From the NCBI GenBank assembly GCA_018697195.1, contig CM031858.1:84441034-84505033 (forward strand): DNA of 64,000 nt, in the 5' to 3' direction. The DNA comes from Certhia americana (taxonomy: Eukaryota; Chordata; Aves; Passeriformes; Certhiidae). Positions within the stretch are counted from its first letter, which is position 1. The number at the start of each line of letters is the position of its first letter. The notes beneath the pieces were generated by a model. That model ran no database searches. It was not told the origin of the DNA and was given only the letters and a program-made list of their open reading frames with translations. This document shows, in pieces, positions 1 to 14,332 of the stretch. A program made the translations under genes and the position numbers.

Positions 1-2578
1 ATTAGGCTTTAACAACCATGTTGGAGGCTATCTGTGAATATTTGGATGTAAAGGTTAAATGTGTTTCAGAAAACACAATATGTTTGTCCTTGTGTCACCA
101 AGCATTGGGTTGTTGTCCAGAATTATAATTGAGAAATACACTTTAGCAGTCACTTATATATTAAACTTCCCCAAAGTCCTAACTGAATAGCATTACAAGT
201 TTTGGAGAGCTTTTATATAGCAAGGAAGTAGTGACTCTAAAGTATGTTAATAACATTTGTTCTTGTTTTTCACATGAATGTCAAAATGCTTGTTTGGTTG
301 AGCATTCTAAAACAGTTTCCCACCAAAATACTAATGCTAGCCAATCACTGTGTGGCTATCTTTCTCATACAACTTGATATCTTGCAACTGTGATGATCCA
401 CTTAAACTATGGAAGAGTGAGCTGTGCTGAAACAGTGGAGAGAAACAGTGTGCTGGGACTTTGTTTTAAAACAGTTTCATTTTTATGTTATCTTGATATA
501 TATCTTCTTTTTCAGTACTTTGATAAGCTTTTGAATTTTACTGTAAAGACAAAAAGATAGGAATGAATGAAAGAAGAGTTTTGTATTGGATGAAAACATC
601 ATGGTCATCTATGGAATAGCTAGAAATACTCCCCAAATTGCAGTGTTAGCAAAAATCATGAATTCAGTTTTAAACCTGAACTTTCTAAGTAACAGCACTG
701 AGCCATGGGAGAGTGCTAGAAAATGCTGATGGAAATACTGGAAGCATTTGTATAATAAATAGAGCTAGGATGGAGAACCATGGCTATCCCAGTGTCATGT
801 TCTGGCTTGGAAATGGAGAGCAGTTGGATGGAAGCCAGCCTGCTGAAGATCAGCTGGACCTTACTGTACCAAAGAAATATGCTTTCCCTCTAATTTTGCA
901 TTTACCTCAAGATTTTGCCAGCTGGGGCAAAAAGCTTCTAAATAATTGGAGAGCCTGTTTAAAACAGGTGGGAAATATTTTAAGCACATTTCTAATTATG
1001 GTAATTGTGTAATAACAACAGATATCCTGTCAGAGAATTTTTTTGCTATTTTTGATACTTTCTCTACACTCAGTTGTATCTGGATTCAGTTGTATCCTCT
1101 CTATTACCTCCTACCTTTTCCTCCACTCCCCCGCCCCCATTATTTCTTATATATATATATATATGTATATATATCAAATTATATATGCATCCATAATAAA
1201 ATAGATATATTTTGTACTATCAACTCCCAAATTCATGTTATCATTTTTGTCTGACAGTGTTTCCACTGAGGCATGTGGGTAGTAGATGAGTGTGTGTATA
1301 TAGATGTGGGCTTATTTTGAGAACAGATCAATAGTACTCTTTATTTCTGTTATTCTACCTTATGAACATTGGACTCTGACATGCTCACTATATTCCATCT
1401 GGGAAAACCTTACAGAAGATTTTCAAGACTTGTTTTAAGATGCTGTTTCTTCATCAGTAATCCCATTCCCACCATAATATTTTGTATAATAGGTATAGAA
1501 ATAATTTATTTTAAGACTGTAGATGCATAGGGACATTGCTTATTACCAAGGCAATGTTACTTGTCACTAAAAGGATGAAGGAAAAGAGCAAATAATGTTG
1601 ACTTTTGGTGACTTTTCTTACTCTAAACACATTTGTTTCTTTTGTTGTAGTCCACTGAGACAAAGAATTTAGGATTACAAAAAACCCCAGATAAATAAGT
1701 GTGTGCTTAAAGTCAGGAAGCAACATTTTGGCTCAGTCTTGGCTTCCAAGATGGATAAACCCTTGTTTTGGAATACTGAGCATCATGTAGTAGCAAATAT
1801 TCACAGTGCATGACTTGGACACAGTAAAAGATGCCTTGATTAACTCACTTGTACATGGTTTCCATGAGTACAATGTAACTGCACGATGAAAAATCGAATT
1901 CTAAGATCCTGGTTTGACTGATAAAATGCGTAAGTTTTCAATAAGATTAAAAAAGAAATCATGGAGCCTTCTTGTAGCAGACCTGTGATCCTGAAGTGCA
2001 ATTTAATGTCTCTCCAATGTGAAAGTACTGTCATCTCCTTGCAATGAACTTTCAATTCATATTATAATTTAATTCAGGCAAAACCAGTGCTTTTTAAAAA
2101 ACTTCCTTCAGAGATTATAAAGTGTTCACTTCAAGTATATCCTGCAGCAATACAGCCCTGTAACATTATTGGAACTAGCAATGAATATGAGTTATTCCTG
2201 AAAGCAAACCACTGAGCTCCAGAAGTATGCCATGTTCTGGTTCAGGTCTGCTGTTTTACTCTAACATTACTGTTAACTTCCAAAGTAAATAATGTCTTTA
2301 TCTTATGTATTCGTCAAGGCATTGTGCTGTGTCTAGCTTATAGAATTTAGCTTTGCTGCTTCCATTTATCTTCCACTTGTCAGGCAATGTCTAGTACAAG
2401 GGTAATTGATAAAGAAATGTGAACTCAACTGAATAAGATATATAGAGTGGCCATGCTTTGAAAAATATGTACAATGTTATTTATTAATAATAAATATGTT
2501 TAAAGAATGGTTTGTCACTCTGGATGACAGATGACATTTCTCGATGATGTCAGAAAGGTTGTTACAGCTATGAGATGC
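1..2578. other. AT-rich stretch without supported genes
   Basis: Only short open frames (up to about 100 codons) with no recognisable domain and no codon bias. Holds the TA microsatellite at 1.15 kb. Nothing else seen. Confidence 0.6.
1149..1174. repeat. (TA)n microsatellite
   Basis: TA dinucleotide run with one TG interruption. Confidence 0.9.
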
Positions 2579-3040
2579 AGAATCATAGAATCCCAAGGGT
2601 TGGAAAAGACCTCTGGGATATTGAGGCCAAACATTTTCCCAACACTGCCAAGTCCATCATTAAACCTTTATCCTAAGTGCCACATCTAAACTTCTTTTAA
2701 CTACCTACAGGGATGGTGACTTCACCACTTCTCTAGGTAACCTGTTCCAGTGTTTCACAATCTTTTTGGTGAAATTTTTTTCATCTATAATCAAATCCAA
2801 ACCTCCCTTGGTGAAGCTTGAGGATAATACCCTTAATGTTTAATTAATTAATTAATGAGGATAATAACTTAATGTTATCTACAAACACACTGAGTGTGCC
2901 CTCAATCCCATCATACCGACTATGGACTGGCCCCAATACTGAGCCATGTGTAATACCACTTTTGACTGGTAGGCAACTGGATTTAATTCCATTAACCACC
3001 TCTCTTTGGGCGTGTTCATCCAGACAAGCTGCTTTATGTT
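2579..3040 (-). repeat. CR1 LINE 3'-end remnants
   Basis: Starts with the reverse of the CR1 3' terminus (agaatcatagaatcccaagg), followed by typical 3' UTR phrases (ggttggaaaagacctctggg, cctgttccagtgtttcacaa). 2580-2825 is secure. After a TTAA microsatellite, 2868-3040 (ggccccaatactgagccatg, aactggatttaattccatta) resembles another degenerate CR1-related piece in the same orientation and is less sure. No open frame remains. Confidence 0.75.
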
Positions 3041-6000
3041 TATGATTGGGCAGCAGTCATTATTTTAATATAGATGTAGTACAGAAGTGTGTGTATGTCA
3101 GATTGTTTGTGATCTTCATGAAGCAGACTGTACTTTGAAAATTGCATAAAGTCACAAAGATGTGTAAATTAGTTTACACAATTCTAAATATTACACTGAA
3201 ATGCACTAATATGTTTTGCTGTAACCTAAGTTGCTTCAAGGCTTGAAAAAGATATGGAGCTTGAAATCCAAAGTATGTATTCAATCTTCTACTTCCAAAG
3301 TAAAAAATTCCTCTTTGAGCAGCTGTCCGCTTGCTTTTCTTTCTTTTTTCTTCCTTTATTAAAAATCCATATTTTTGTAGACACTCGTTTGTTAAAAAGC
3401 GTACACGCTGATTGGGAATTGAAATCTTTACTCGGTATTTCATTTCATTCCTAAAAGTTTTGATTTAAATTGCTTTAGAAATTACAGTGTTTTATTAGTA
3501 GAGGACATGATGAGCTTTTGGCTGGTGGGTATTTCTGTTCTTATAAGATTCTTCATGGTATGAATGAAACATCAGGCTTTTATGCTAAATTTCATCTTCT
3601 TGCTTGGCATACAGAGGCCTTTAAGCACTTTGATAAAGACAGATTAAACATGCATTTGCTAATGCTCTTTCTTCTTAAATTCGCCATGAGTTTCTTTTGC
3701 AGTGCTCAAGATGACTTTTTTGTCATTAGGTTATCATTAGGATTACTGGGGACAAAATTTCTGAGAAAATTTTCTGGCAATATTAAAACCCCAAAGTTTA
3801 ACACAGGACATAAAATTGAGAGAAGCAAAGCCCTTGCTTAAATTAAAGTCAAACCTAGTCTTTCTCATAGAGATCCTGGCAGGAAAATGCTATCAGAAAG
3901 CATTTATCTCAAAAACAGACAAAGTTGTGAGTTTGTATATTTGTCCTATTTGTTTCTAACGGATTGTTGGAATATGCAGAATGGATGTTGGGTGTAGGAG
4001 TATGTTGGTAAAAAGTGCAAAAGGATAGAAACACCCAAAGGATACAATCTGAACAAGTCAGGAAAAACACGGCTTCTTTTCCCCTTAAATTCTGTTATTT
4101 AATTTCATAAAATAGCATTCAAGTTTTGCACTTCAACATTTTACATTTTATAACTATTTTGTCCCCATGGTATGCCTTTTGCATACTACTTCTGTAGCAG
4201 CTACTTTTGCAGTTCTGAGTATGTTCTAAACTTCTTGGTTTGAATGTTAATGCTTATAGTTCTTTTTTCATCAAATTACTTATTCTTTAATTTGTTTTTA
4301 AAATTAACTAATTTGAGCATGCTGACTATGAAGAGGCAGATCTGTGAGTAAAACCAAGCAGAAATCTATGTCCATAGGCAAAATTAAAATTATTTAACTC
4401 TGTGTTGTACAGAAAATGGACCTCATCTAAAAAAAAAAAAGGAAAAAAAAAAGCACTTGGGATTTAGCCTGAGAGTTTAATGCTGTGCTCAATAGCCTTG
4501 TGGCTACAAAGCAGTAATGAAAAGTTTTGCCAAGGTTGTAGACTTCATTGAAATGAGCTCTTATGATGTGTATTGCTGTCTCTATTGAAAGTCTGCATTT
4601 AGTTTTTACCAGAATAGAAGGTGAACTTGTTCTGAGCTAAAGTTTATCTAAATGCTTTAGTTAGCCCCAAATATGGCATTACAACAACTCCCTTGGAAAA
4701 GCTATAGAACTGTTTGATTATTCAGCTAGAGTGTTTTCTTAGCTCACCTAAATGTTCTTTGTTCCATTTTAAATTTAGATTTCTCTTTATTTATATTCCA
4801 CACTGGAAGAAGATATAATTTGCCTTCTCTAGAAGAGATGTATTGAAGACTTTTTTTTTTTTTTTTTAGGCTGAGATGTATATTTTCTTTTCTCATAGAT
4901 TGTGTCCCTGAAATCCTTTCAACATTCTTGCTCCACTGTGTTAAGATCTCTCCAACTACTCTGATTTGAGATGTGTCTCCCCAAACTGGATGTTACTGTT
5001 CTGATAGCTTTGTTAGTGGCTGGTAAAAAACAAAAACTAACTTAGGTGTCGTCTAAGTTGTATTTCACCTTTTGTGCATTTTCATGCTGATTGACTTTTA
5101 GTCATGATGCTTTACTTAGGTTTATCTTGGGATCCATTTTGACTTATGACTCTTAAGGGATTTCACTTAGCCAATTGTGCTGAATTATTGCTACAAGACT
5201 AAAGGTTCCTTACATTTAAAGTTTAAAAAAGATATAGTAGTTTGAGGGTTTTTACTTTTTTGAAGACACTTCAGCCTCAGGTCCTTTTCAATTTTTTTCT
5301 TGTTCTGTTCTCTGCTTAAACCTGTAGTGTCACCAGTATTTGAGGCTGGATGTAGAGCAGACCTTTTCAGACCTGTCTGTCATGAGTCATTACATTTAAG
5401 TGTGCTAAAGGAAGATAGTGTATATTGCCAATCTGTTATGCATGTTCTTTATAATGGCCTCATGAAGGACATTGCTGACTTTTGATTAGGTCTCAGGCAT
5501 GACCACATCAAGAGCTTGCTGAGATGAGACTTCAGTTGTTTGTCCACATTTTAAATACATGTTACTTGTTTCATAGAAGTAAACTAGACTTATCTGTCAT
5601 GAAAAAATTACTTTCACCTGATTTTTTTTTCTCCAAAGGCATTATCGTGTTTAAATATTTGCTTCTGTATTTTTATGAATTTAAGTTGATATGGCTGGTC
5701 TACAGTATCTTCATTGCTCCTAACCCTTTTTTTTTTTTTTTAAAAGGAAGGAAATATTTATTCTTTTTTATTCATCTGGATACTTACCATCTCCCACCAT
5801 GTTCACTAATTTTTATTGTGAATAACTTGGAGAATTCTTGGAAAAAAATCTTGGAATAATAAATCCAAGCAACTTTGGAAACATTTAAAAGAATTCTCCA
5901 AGATGTCCTTCTACTACAGGCATTTTATCTTGCTGTCTCTGATATTTACTTAGTCATCTCATTTCAAGTTATCTTTTTAATTAAAACAGGCAGAGGAATG

Positions 6001-9000
6001 CTAACCTTTGCCCTCCTCAGGGGCTTCTTGTCCTGCAGTAGTTTATACTCAGCTAAAATGTGCCTCAAACTGATGTAGAAGTTACATAAAATGACTTTCA
6101 GTTCAAAATTGTTGAAGTCCAATACTAAGGCAGTGGTAAGTTTTTTTACAATCTTTGGTTCAAATTGCAGATATATCCTTGTATTTGAGTTTTTGCTTCC
6201 TCCTCATCTCACCAACAAGTTAATGGGGCAGTACCTGGTGAAGCTGCAAACACTGAATGCCTAACAATCAGAAGAGCATTACCTGCTACCAGTGGTACAA
6301 TCCTGCCACTAAAAGTGCAACCCTGTTTGCTACCAAGGCTTGCGTTCCTGCAGGAGGGGAACAGTTTGTTGCAGAAGGGCACTACAGTGGGAGATTTCAT
6401 TCTGAGCTTCTACCCTGCCATGTAGAGCAGATGTTTGTGTTATGCACTTTTAATGTCTTGTACCCCTGTTAGTGCAGCTCTTTAGATGTAGTAGGATAAT
6501 AATGGGATATGTAGATATCAGACGTGTACATAGACCTTTACATTTTGAGAAAAATCATATTTTCAGATTAAAAAAGTTAGTACAGATCCTCTTCTTCAAG
6601 TCCCAGAAGAACAGTCAAATGTGTCCTCTGTTAATATGCAACTAATAACTTCTCAATATTAGACATTTGCAGCAAATTAACTTTTTTTCCTCTCTCATTG
6701 ATAATGGATAATGAATTCTGATGGATTCTTTCCTTCCTCAAGGTATTTTCATGGTAATTTCCATAGTTAGAGAAATGCTCAGGTGGGGCTTTCAATACTC
6801 TTGATAGTGCTACTTAAAAACCATGCAATTTGAGAGGAGAAACTCATAATCTAGATTTGAAATAAATAAATAAAAAAACCCCTACCTATTAGTCAAAGAA
6901 TGCAAACAGGAATCCACAAAATCCTAATCCTTACTACAGAAAGTGATCAAAATTTAGAACCTTAATACCTTTTCACTAGTGGTTGTTTTTGTTGAGAAAA
7001 GCAGTATCTCACTTCAGAGAATTTCAAATTCAGCAGAGACAAAATCTGAATTAATTACTGAGTTTTGTCATTAATTGTGTTATGTAGTCATGGTTGTCTG
7101 CCAACGTTTCTCTGTTTTCCCAGGTCTGTGCTTTCAAATGCAACTGTCATGGAAATTCTTGCAAATGCCATAATCTAGAAATATGCATATAATTAAAGCA
7201 GTAATTCATTGCTACAAGCATATCTTCTGTATTTCGGTTTCACTGACAATATGGAAATGAACAGAGCAATATATATTCATTGTACAGGTTCTTTCTGAAA
7301 GTTACAGTCCATTACTCATAACAACAAGTAAACGCATTTGTGTTTTGGTTTTAAAGTGTCAACACAAACCCACAGTTCCTACTGGTGGTTTAAAATGTAG
7401 CAAAGATTGTATTTCAGTTTGGAAGCATTTTTCCCTGATAAAAAGTATTCAGTGTATGCAGAGGAAAATGGGATAAGAGTTAATCTGTCCATGTTGTTAA
7501 CAGTTAATCTGTCCATTCAGGCATCTTCTAGCTCTTTCCATTTCAGTAATGCTTTTGAATATCTCATAGTATGGACTGTCCAAATGAGAAAACTTTTTCT
7601 GTTATCTGTGGCCTGGATTTTTACCTCAAAAGTTGTTCTCACTCGTTGGTTGGGCCCTTTCTAATTTTAGGTTTCTATAAGAAACTGTAGTTTTCTGGTT
7701 CTGCAGTGAAATTTTAATTTCTTTTAAGAAATACAGTTCTTGACACCTGCATTTGTATTTCCATAACAACATACAGAGCTGCCTAATGTGCTTTTTGTTT
7801 CTGAACCTCTACCCACTCCCCAACACCACCACCACCATCCCCCAAATTGTAGACTGCTTTGCATTATATTGATATGCTTTAAAGAAAGCATGCTTCACTT
7901 GCTGATGGTATGTCAATCCCATAAAACACTTTGGTGCTAAACAATCATTGTAGTCTTTTCTTTATTTCCAAATGACAGCTTTAAAACCTGTAATTTTAAA
8001 CCACCTGCTGTTAGAGTAAGTAGTAGTTTCACAGTCTGGTCTGCTGATAGATTTTTCTTTCATGTACTTGTTTTGATACATTTCTCTTTCTTTTTCCACA
8101 GAACTGGCCCAGGTTTCTGTAGCAACTTCCTGCCTAGTTGGCTTCACTATAATTAAATATCAAACATAAGATCATGGCTTATTGCTTTGTCTATTTCTCT
8201 AGCATCTACTTTTACTGAGGTGCCAGGCACTCCTGAGCCAGGCTGACCAAAGAAAAAAGTGAATTTTGAAATGTAAATTCAATACAGGAGCTGAGAAGCT
8301 TTAACTGGGAAAAAATTATAAAGGAACAATTAAGAACTCATCTCTTGTTATTTATACCTTAAACAGCACCTAGAAATTTTGAATGGATTTTATTATATCT
8401 GGGTAGTCCCTATTTAAACATGTCCTTCCTGGAAACCTCCTTTTCATATGGAGTAGATATTTTAAATTCAGCCCGTATACGTATTAGTCTGAGGAAATGG
8501 GGACTACTACTAGATAGAAATCCAATGTCTCATGTCCAGACTAAAAATAATTTGCTTTCCTTTGGGTTTAAACTCTGGTATAAATGTTAATTTTACCCAT
8601 CAGGTCAGGGCAAGGAGATGATGTTTTGCATCCTGAGATGATCTCTTTGGGCTGGTAGTGGTCCCAGATCAGGCACGACTGACAAGAAGATGCAGAACAC
8701 TTTTGAAGAAATTGTGAAACCATGATGGGGGAGAATGAGCAGCTGCTTCAAGGAAATGGGTCTTTAAAGGAGGAGGTAAATTCTAAGTTTTATGAATTTT
8801 CATGCTAACATAAACTTGATTTTTTTAGATACAGCTCCATCTAGTTCTCCATGTTTTTCCCCCATGTGTTCAGTAGTGCAGCACTTAAGCAGTGTAATGT
8901 GCAGCCCTTAGCTCTATTATTATTAAGATCAAACCCACAAACATGAGGATTAAGTATCTTGTTCATGATGAAGTTTTATATGTCCTTGTCCTAATAAAAA

Positions 9001-11197
9001 AAAAGAAATATTACTTGTATGCTGCTTGTAGAAGCAGATGAAAGGAAAATTAAAATGCCTGTCCAATCTAATCAGGCACAGGCTTGGATCTGACAGCCTG
9101 TAATTGATCTTTCTAACTCCAACATCATGGCTGCATCATGTTCAGAGAAAGCTGGATTTGCCTCTAAAAAAAATCCACCCCAAACCAAGAAATCAACAAC
9201 AGAAAATCCAACCCCCAAAATCTAAAAAACTTCCTCATTTAAAATAGTGTATCTAATACTTTAAAAACCACTGAGGGAAACAACAGCATATTATAAACAG
9301 AAAAATATGTCATTTTTTATTATAACAAGAACATTTTACTGGAAAATGCTTTGTTTTAAATTTCATATTTATGAAATCTAGAGCTATTTTTCTTTAGAAA
9401 AAGACATGCTGCTCTGATATTCAATTATATTTCAAACTATTATGTATTGTGTACACTTACTTGTAGACATCTAGGTGTATTTATGATCATTCATAACTAA
9501 AGGAAATGCTAATTGTATTTGCAAAAGCTAAAAAGATAATTTTTAAATGATCAAATAACTGCAGTTTTGTTCATACTCCTGCTGAAAGTAGACATTTTCT
9601 TATTTTTATGTCTGTGCTTAGAGAAAACGCCTGTTTCCAGCTTATATCTGCAGAGGGCATTGGGGAAAGCTTTATATTTTCTTTTTCAAAGAAAAAGTGG
9701 CACCGCCAACATCCAAATTACAAGATTGCAAGCGAAGTGAGGGGTGTTAGACTTGGATGCTGTCTGTGGGAGCTCTCCCCAGTCTGGGTCCAGCTGCCTC
9801 TGGGAAAGTGCCCCTTAGCTGCTCCTCAGCCCCTGCCAGCAGGACAACAGCAAAGCAACCCCTACACTGAGGGAGAAATCTGCCCTACTCACTGCAAAAA
9901 GATGTAAGGAACTGAATGGAGTTACATATTCCTTCCTGATTTTCCCACTCCAACATAATTGTCAAAGCCAGCAGGATACACTTCATATTTTTAGCATCGA
10001 GTAAAAACCAGCAAAGTCTGGTAAAAGTTAAGTCATAACCTGAAAAGACTGATTCTTTGGTGGCTGTCAAGGTCCTTGCAATATTTTTTGATGTTGTTAG
10101 GATCATATTTCTTCTGTTTTTTCTTATCCTTTCACCTCTTGCTTTTAGTAGGTTTCTAATCACCGTGTGCAATGAGTTCTTTGCCTTGTTAGACACTTTG
10201 ACAAGTCTAGCATGCTGCCAGTCCTGTTTCTATCTTCTGTATTTTGACTGATACAGCAGAACAAATGAATGGGTGATTTTCTGGGGTCAAATTGACCTGG
10301 TCTGTTGTATGTTAATATTGGCTTAGCCTGCATACAGGTTGTAATTCCTTTGATTACAGAGTTCCTTATTGGTAGTTGTGTGCTTTGGTTATTTTGGAGC
10401 CCACATTATGGTTCAGATCTGTACCTGTATCTGCTCTTAGGTGTCATAACATAAAATTTATTTGGATCAAATATAAGGTCCAGTAGACAGCTAACAGTGC
10501 AGTAAGGTTTCTCCCATTGCAATGTTTCAGTACTCACAGTATCCTGTGGTTCAAGTTCTTTCTGAAGACAGGGACTGCACCTCTACCTGAAGGTTACTCA
10601 TTATCAGTGTGTTGCACAGTCAGGAATGAGTATGTTGGGAAGATATTTTACTTAAAGTTCCTCTCATGTGCTTTAAGTTTCCAATTTTGGTGGTGTTTTG
10701 AAACTTCAAATTAAATTTCAGTCTTTCATTTAAAAATGGAATATTGAATATTTTTCATCGCTTTCCACCTAAAACTAGGGAAAACTGGTGAGAATCTCAC
10801 CTTGGGGGGGTGGTATCTAAGGTGTCCTTGATGTCATGGAGAGAATCCAAAAAGTAATGAGGACTTGTTTTTGTTTTGAGTGTGTAGATAATGAAATGAT
10901 TTGGAAGAGGGGAAGCCAAAAGAATGTAGCTGTAGAGCTGTACTTTATTTTATAAATCTGGTGAACTGTAAGCTTACTGTACAACTGGGGTAATAACAAT
11001 AAGACATGAGAAAATAATATATTAAAAGTAAACAATTGGTGAGGCCTATTTTATTGGGAGAGGTTTCAGAGTCACTGAGAGTCAACGAAATATATCGAGC
11101 AACCTCAGGTAGAGGACGTTGCTGTGGATCTTGTACCAGATGGGCTGTTTGGATAGGATAAGGAAAGGCTGACCTTGCAACTACTAACAGAATAAAG
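3041..11197. other. AT-rich stretch without supported genes
   Basis: Mononucleotide runs near 4.43, 4.85 and 5.73 kb, an A/C-rich patch near 9.16-9.23 kb, and two slightly GC-richer patches (6.22-6.43 and 9.73-9.88 kb) that hold open frames of unknown meaning. No recognised exon, RNA gene or transposon. Confidence 0.55.
7478..7516. repeat. 15-bp direct repeat, offset 24
   Basis: agttaatctgtccat occurs at 7478-7492 and 7502-7516, a small local duplication. Confidence 0.85.
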
Positions 11198-11198
11198 A

Positions 11199-11233
<35 letters not shown>

Positions 11234-11235
11234 AT
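11198..11235. repeat. (AAAT)n microsatellite
   Basis: About nine uninterrupted tetranucleotide units. Confidence 0.95.
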
Positions 11236-11504
11236 GGTGTGTAGGGGGGTAGTTACCTGAATATGCTACCTCAGCATTCTTGAATAAGGAAAAAATTTAA
11301 AAGGAATAAAAATATAATTTTTCTCTCTGAAATGGGAAATGTTTGAGAAGTGCTGAAGACTAATGAGGCCAGTTCTGAAATAAAATGTCAAAATGAAACA
11401 TTATTTTTAAGATTTATTTTTCCCCCTTATGTTTTCCTAGAAATGTAATTTTGGTGAGTGCAATATTGCTCAGGTCTTTTTTCTTTCATGCCTTCATAAC
11501 TTCT

Positions 11505-11544
11505 CTGTTTGCAGGTTTGACACTCCCAGTGGACCTGCAAACAG
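11505..11544. repeat. Perfect 12-bp inverted repeat (hairpin)
   Basis: CTGTTTGCAGGT (11505-11516) and its exact reverse complement ACCTGCAAACAG (11533-11544) are separated by 16 bases. The stem can form a stable hairpin in DNA or RNA on either strand. No family recognised. Confidence 0.6.
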
Positions 11545-12215
11545 CTGTACTTTAAAGTGCAAGCAACGTCAGTGGAAACTGGCAATTGGATCACTGTATT
11601 TATTTGCAAATACTATATTGAGTGTTCAATCTGGATCTCATTAACCTAAAATGATTCCTTGGGGTAGCAGAGGGGCTCTCAGGTGTCAGAACTATTGCAT
11701 GAATAAAAGATGCAGGAGAAGAGGTCTGAGATAAGGGAGAACACACATAATGACAGAAAACTCTGGTGCTGGCCATGTAACTAGGAGAACAAAATTACTA
11801 ATTACCTATGAAAGTTTAAAATGTCTGAGCAGTCTGACTGTTTTGGCAGTCATGGTACCTTGTGTACCTAATTCTAGGTAGTGTGGCATTGTGCTTCAGG
11901 GTCTTGGAGAAGGGTCTTTCTTCTCCCCTGGTGTCTTTTGAAAGACGTGTGGTAAAGCACTTTTAAATCCATTGCAGAAAATTGCAAGTGATGGCTGAAA
12001 TCAAGATTCAACACATCAAATGCCCAGAAAGATTACCATAAAATTGCAGTGTTTATAGGGGTTTCAGGAATGGTTTTATTTCTAAAAGGAAAGACCGTGA
12101 ACATTGGCCAATCTGCTTTCCTAGTCGCTGGTTTGTCTGTTTCTTAACAAGATACAGTTGTATCAGGATTAGGTGGGACGGGGAAGGAGTTAGTTGGATG
12201 GGTTTTCTTGTGTAG

Positions 12216-12326
12216 TCAGTTTTGGGGGGATTTTTGTTCTTTTTTTTTCCCTTGGGTTTCCAGAGGGTTTTGTTTTGTGGTGGTTGTTGGCTGCTGTTGT
12301 TGATTTGTTATTGTTATTGTTGGCCT
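12216..12326. repeat. T/G-rich low-complexity tract
   Basis: T/G-rich stretch with GGGGGG, T9 and TTG/TTA trinucleotide runs. Confidence 0.8.
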
Positions 12327-12980
12327 TATAATGATAAAGTGAAGAATTTAAAATGACCTTAAGCTGATTTTGGATGCATTAATCCCAAAATGATCCAATA
12401 AGGCTTTAAGAGGTGATGGCTTCAGAAGTTCATTTTTGGTCCCTAAATTCCTTTATACTGAACTGATTCACAGTGTTTGGGATAAGGACTGTATGTGTGT
12501 GTGTAAATCAGAAACTGATTCAAGGCACCACAGGAAGCAACCTTTTCCACAGCAGAAAGTGATGAATGATTCAACACTGGAAAACCATACAGTAAGTTCT
12601 GTGACATCAGCATGCAGTCAGACTATTACTGTTCCCCAGTCCAGCATGACATGTAGCAAAGATGTATCCACATCTTTGTGGGCCAAAAAAGGCCTAATAG
12701 TTTGGTGTTTTCTTAATGTGCTGATTTTTCAGGGCTTGGTTATTGACCAGAGTGATTTATTATCCTTAATTTTACCCTTCCCCAGTCTCAACAGATGATT
12801 TACCTAATGGAGTTAGAAAAAAACTGGGAGGACTGTGTTCTATTTGAGTGGATTTTGGAAAGAAAAGGAAAACAATGTGGTCCCTCAAGATGACTAACTC
12901 ATAGAACTATACAAGTGTAAATACAACTGTTTAGAGTCCCGAGTTTAACTGCTAAAATGTAGACTGCTCCTTCTTAGTGT

Positions 12981-13063
12981 TTTTTTGTTTTGTTTTGTTT
13001 TGTTTTGTTTTGTTTTGTTTTGTTTTGTTTTGTGTGGGGTTTTTTAAATTATTATTATTATTA
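12981..13063. repeat. (TTTTG)n and (ATT)n microsatellites
   Basis: Ten or so TTTTG units run to about 13032. A G/T spacer follows, then a short ATT trinucleotide run from about 13049. Confidence 0.93.
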
Positions 13064-14332
13064 TGCAAAATATAATTAATTTTTAAGTCTATATTGGTAT
13101 AAGAATTACAGATGTAGGAATGTTATATACATTGCAGAGAGATGTTGAGAAATATTTTTCCATACAGACCTGTTTTGGCATCAAGTTTTATGATGAACTG
13201 ACATATTTTTTGGCAGAGGGAGGAGAGTTTAACTGATCAGAACATGTCATTAATACTTTCTAAAAATATAGAACCTTATTAAAGTAAGAGCCATCACTCT
13301 GCATAAATCTCCAAAGATTTGAGTCTGCCATAGACTAACAGTTCTATATATCCCAAGGAATCCATCCTTTTTTATCCCAACCTTTCTACTGCAGAAAACC
13401 CCATGAGAATGCCAGGATGATCTAACCCTTAATGCTTCAAATCAACTTAGGAAAAAGGTGTTTTGTTTTGGTTTTTTTTAATCTCTTTGTTATATGACCA
13501 TTCCCACCTGAGTGTGTTAGGAGCAAAATGGGAGGGAAAGCAGTAGAACTAATAAGGCAACCATGCTTTTAAAGGAAGGAAAAACTAGTCTTTTATATCT
13601 CAGTGGTACCAACCTACCAATTAAGTTTTAGTAATCCTTTCCTGTATTCTTTCTCCTGCTTCCAACTCAGTTTCTGTAAGTACCTTGCAGCTTTGACTAT
13701 AAGATAGATGTAAACGTTTGGATGGTTTCTGAGGATTAGCTTCAGGTTTCTCTGACATTACACTATCTGTATGGCTCACTAGACTTCTGTCAGCCTGGTC
13801 TGCACTAAAGATGTGTGACTGATGCAGCTGAGCAGAGGATCAGAAGTGGTAACACAGAAGCAGCGATGTTTCCTCCAGTTCTGGAGCTGGGCAAAACTGT
13901 TCTCACACCTGCAGAGAGGTCATGTCCAGAGATCTGTGCAGTGGGAGCATTGGCAGTAGCTTCTTTCTAGAGCTTTTAAGCAAGCTGGAGCCAGAATTAG
14001 CCATAAACTAAATGATCCAGTTAGCCATGAAGAAAGAATTACTTGATTTCCTTTTCTTTCTGCTCTCTCATCTTTTCATTTGTCCTGTCCTCCCTTGAAT
14101 CACATTTTAAAATGGATCCCTATGTGCCTGAATTTCTGTTTTCCCTCTGCGTTTGAACTATATGACCAAGCTTCTAGTTCCACACTCCCTGAGTTCCTGA
14201 AGAAGGGAGCACTGATTATTCAGTGCAGGATGTATCCTTATTTTCCTCTTTTGTACTTGGGGTGCAGGATGGAGAGAAGGTGTTAAAAGCAAAGAGTGGT
14301 CAGACAGTAGAGAAATCAATTCTTTCATTTGT
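13064..14332. other. Unassigned sequence
   Basis: No repeat or gene recognised. A GC-richer patch lies at 13.82-13.96 kb. Confidence 0.5.

Noticed and set aside
8690..8775. Coiled-coil-like peptide followed by a possible splice donor (gaggaggtaaat)
   Set aside because: The frame has a stop just upstream and the resemblance is to generic E/K/Q-rich sequence. No acceptor or homologue could be named.
12436..12798. 120-codon plus-strand open frame
   Set aside because: No recognisable domain, splice context or codon bias. Within the chance range for a window of this length.
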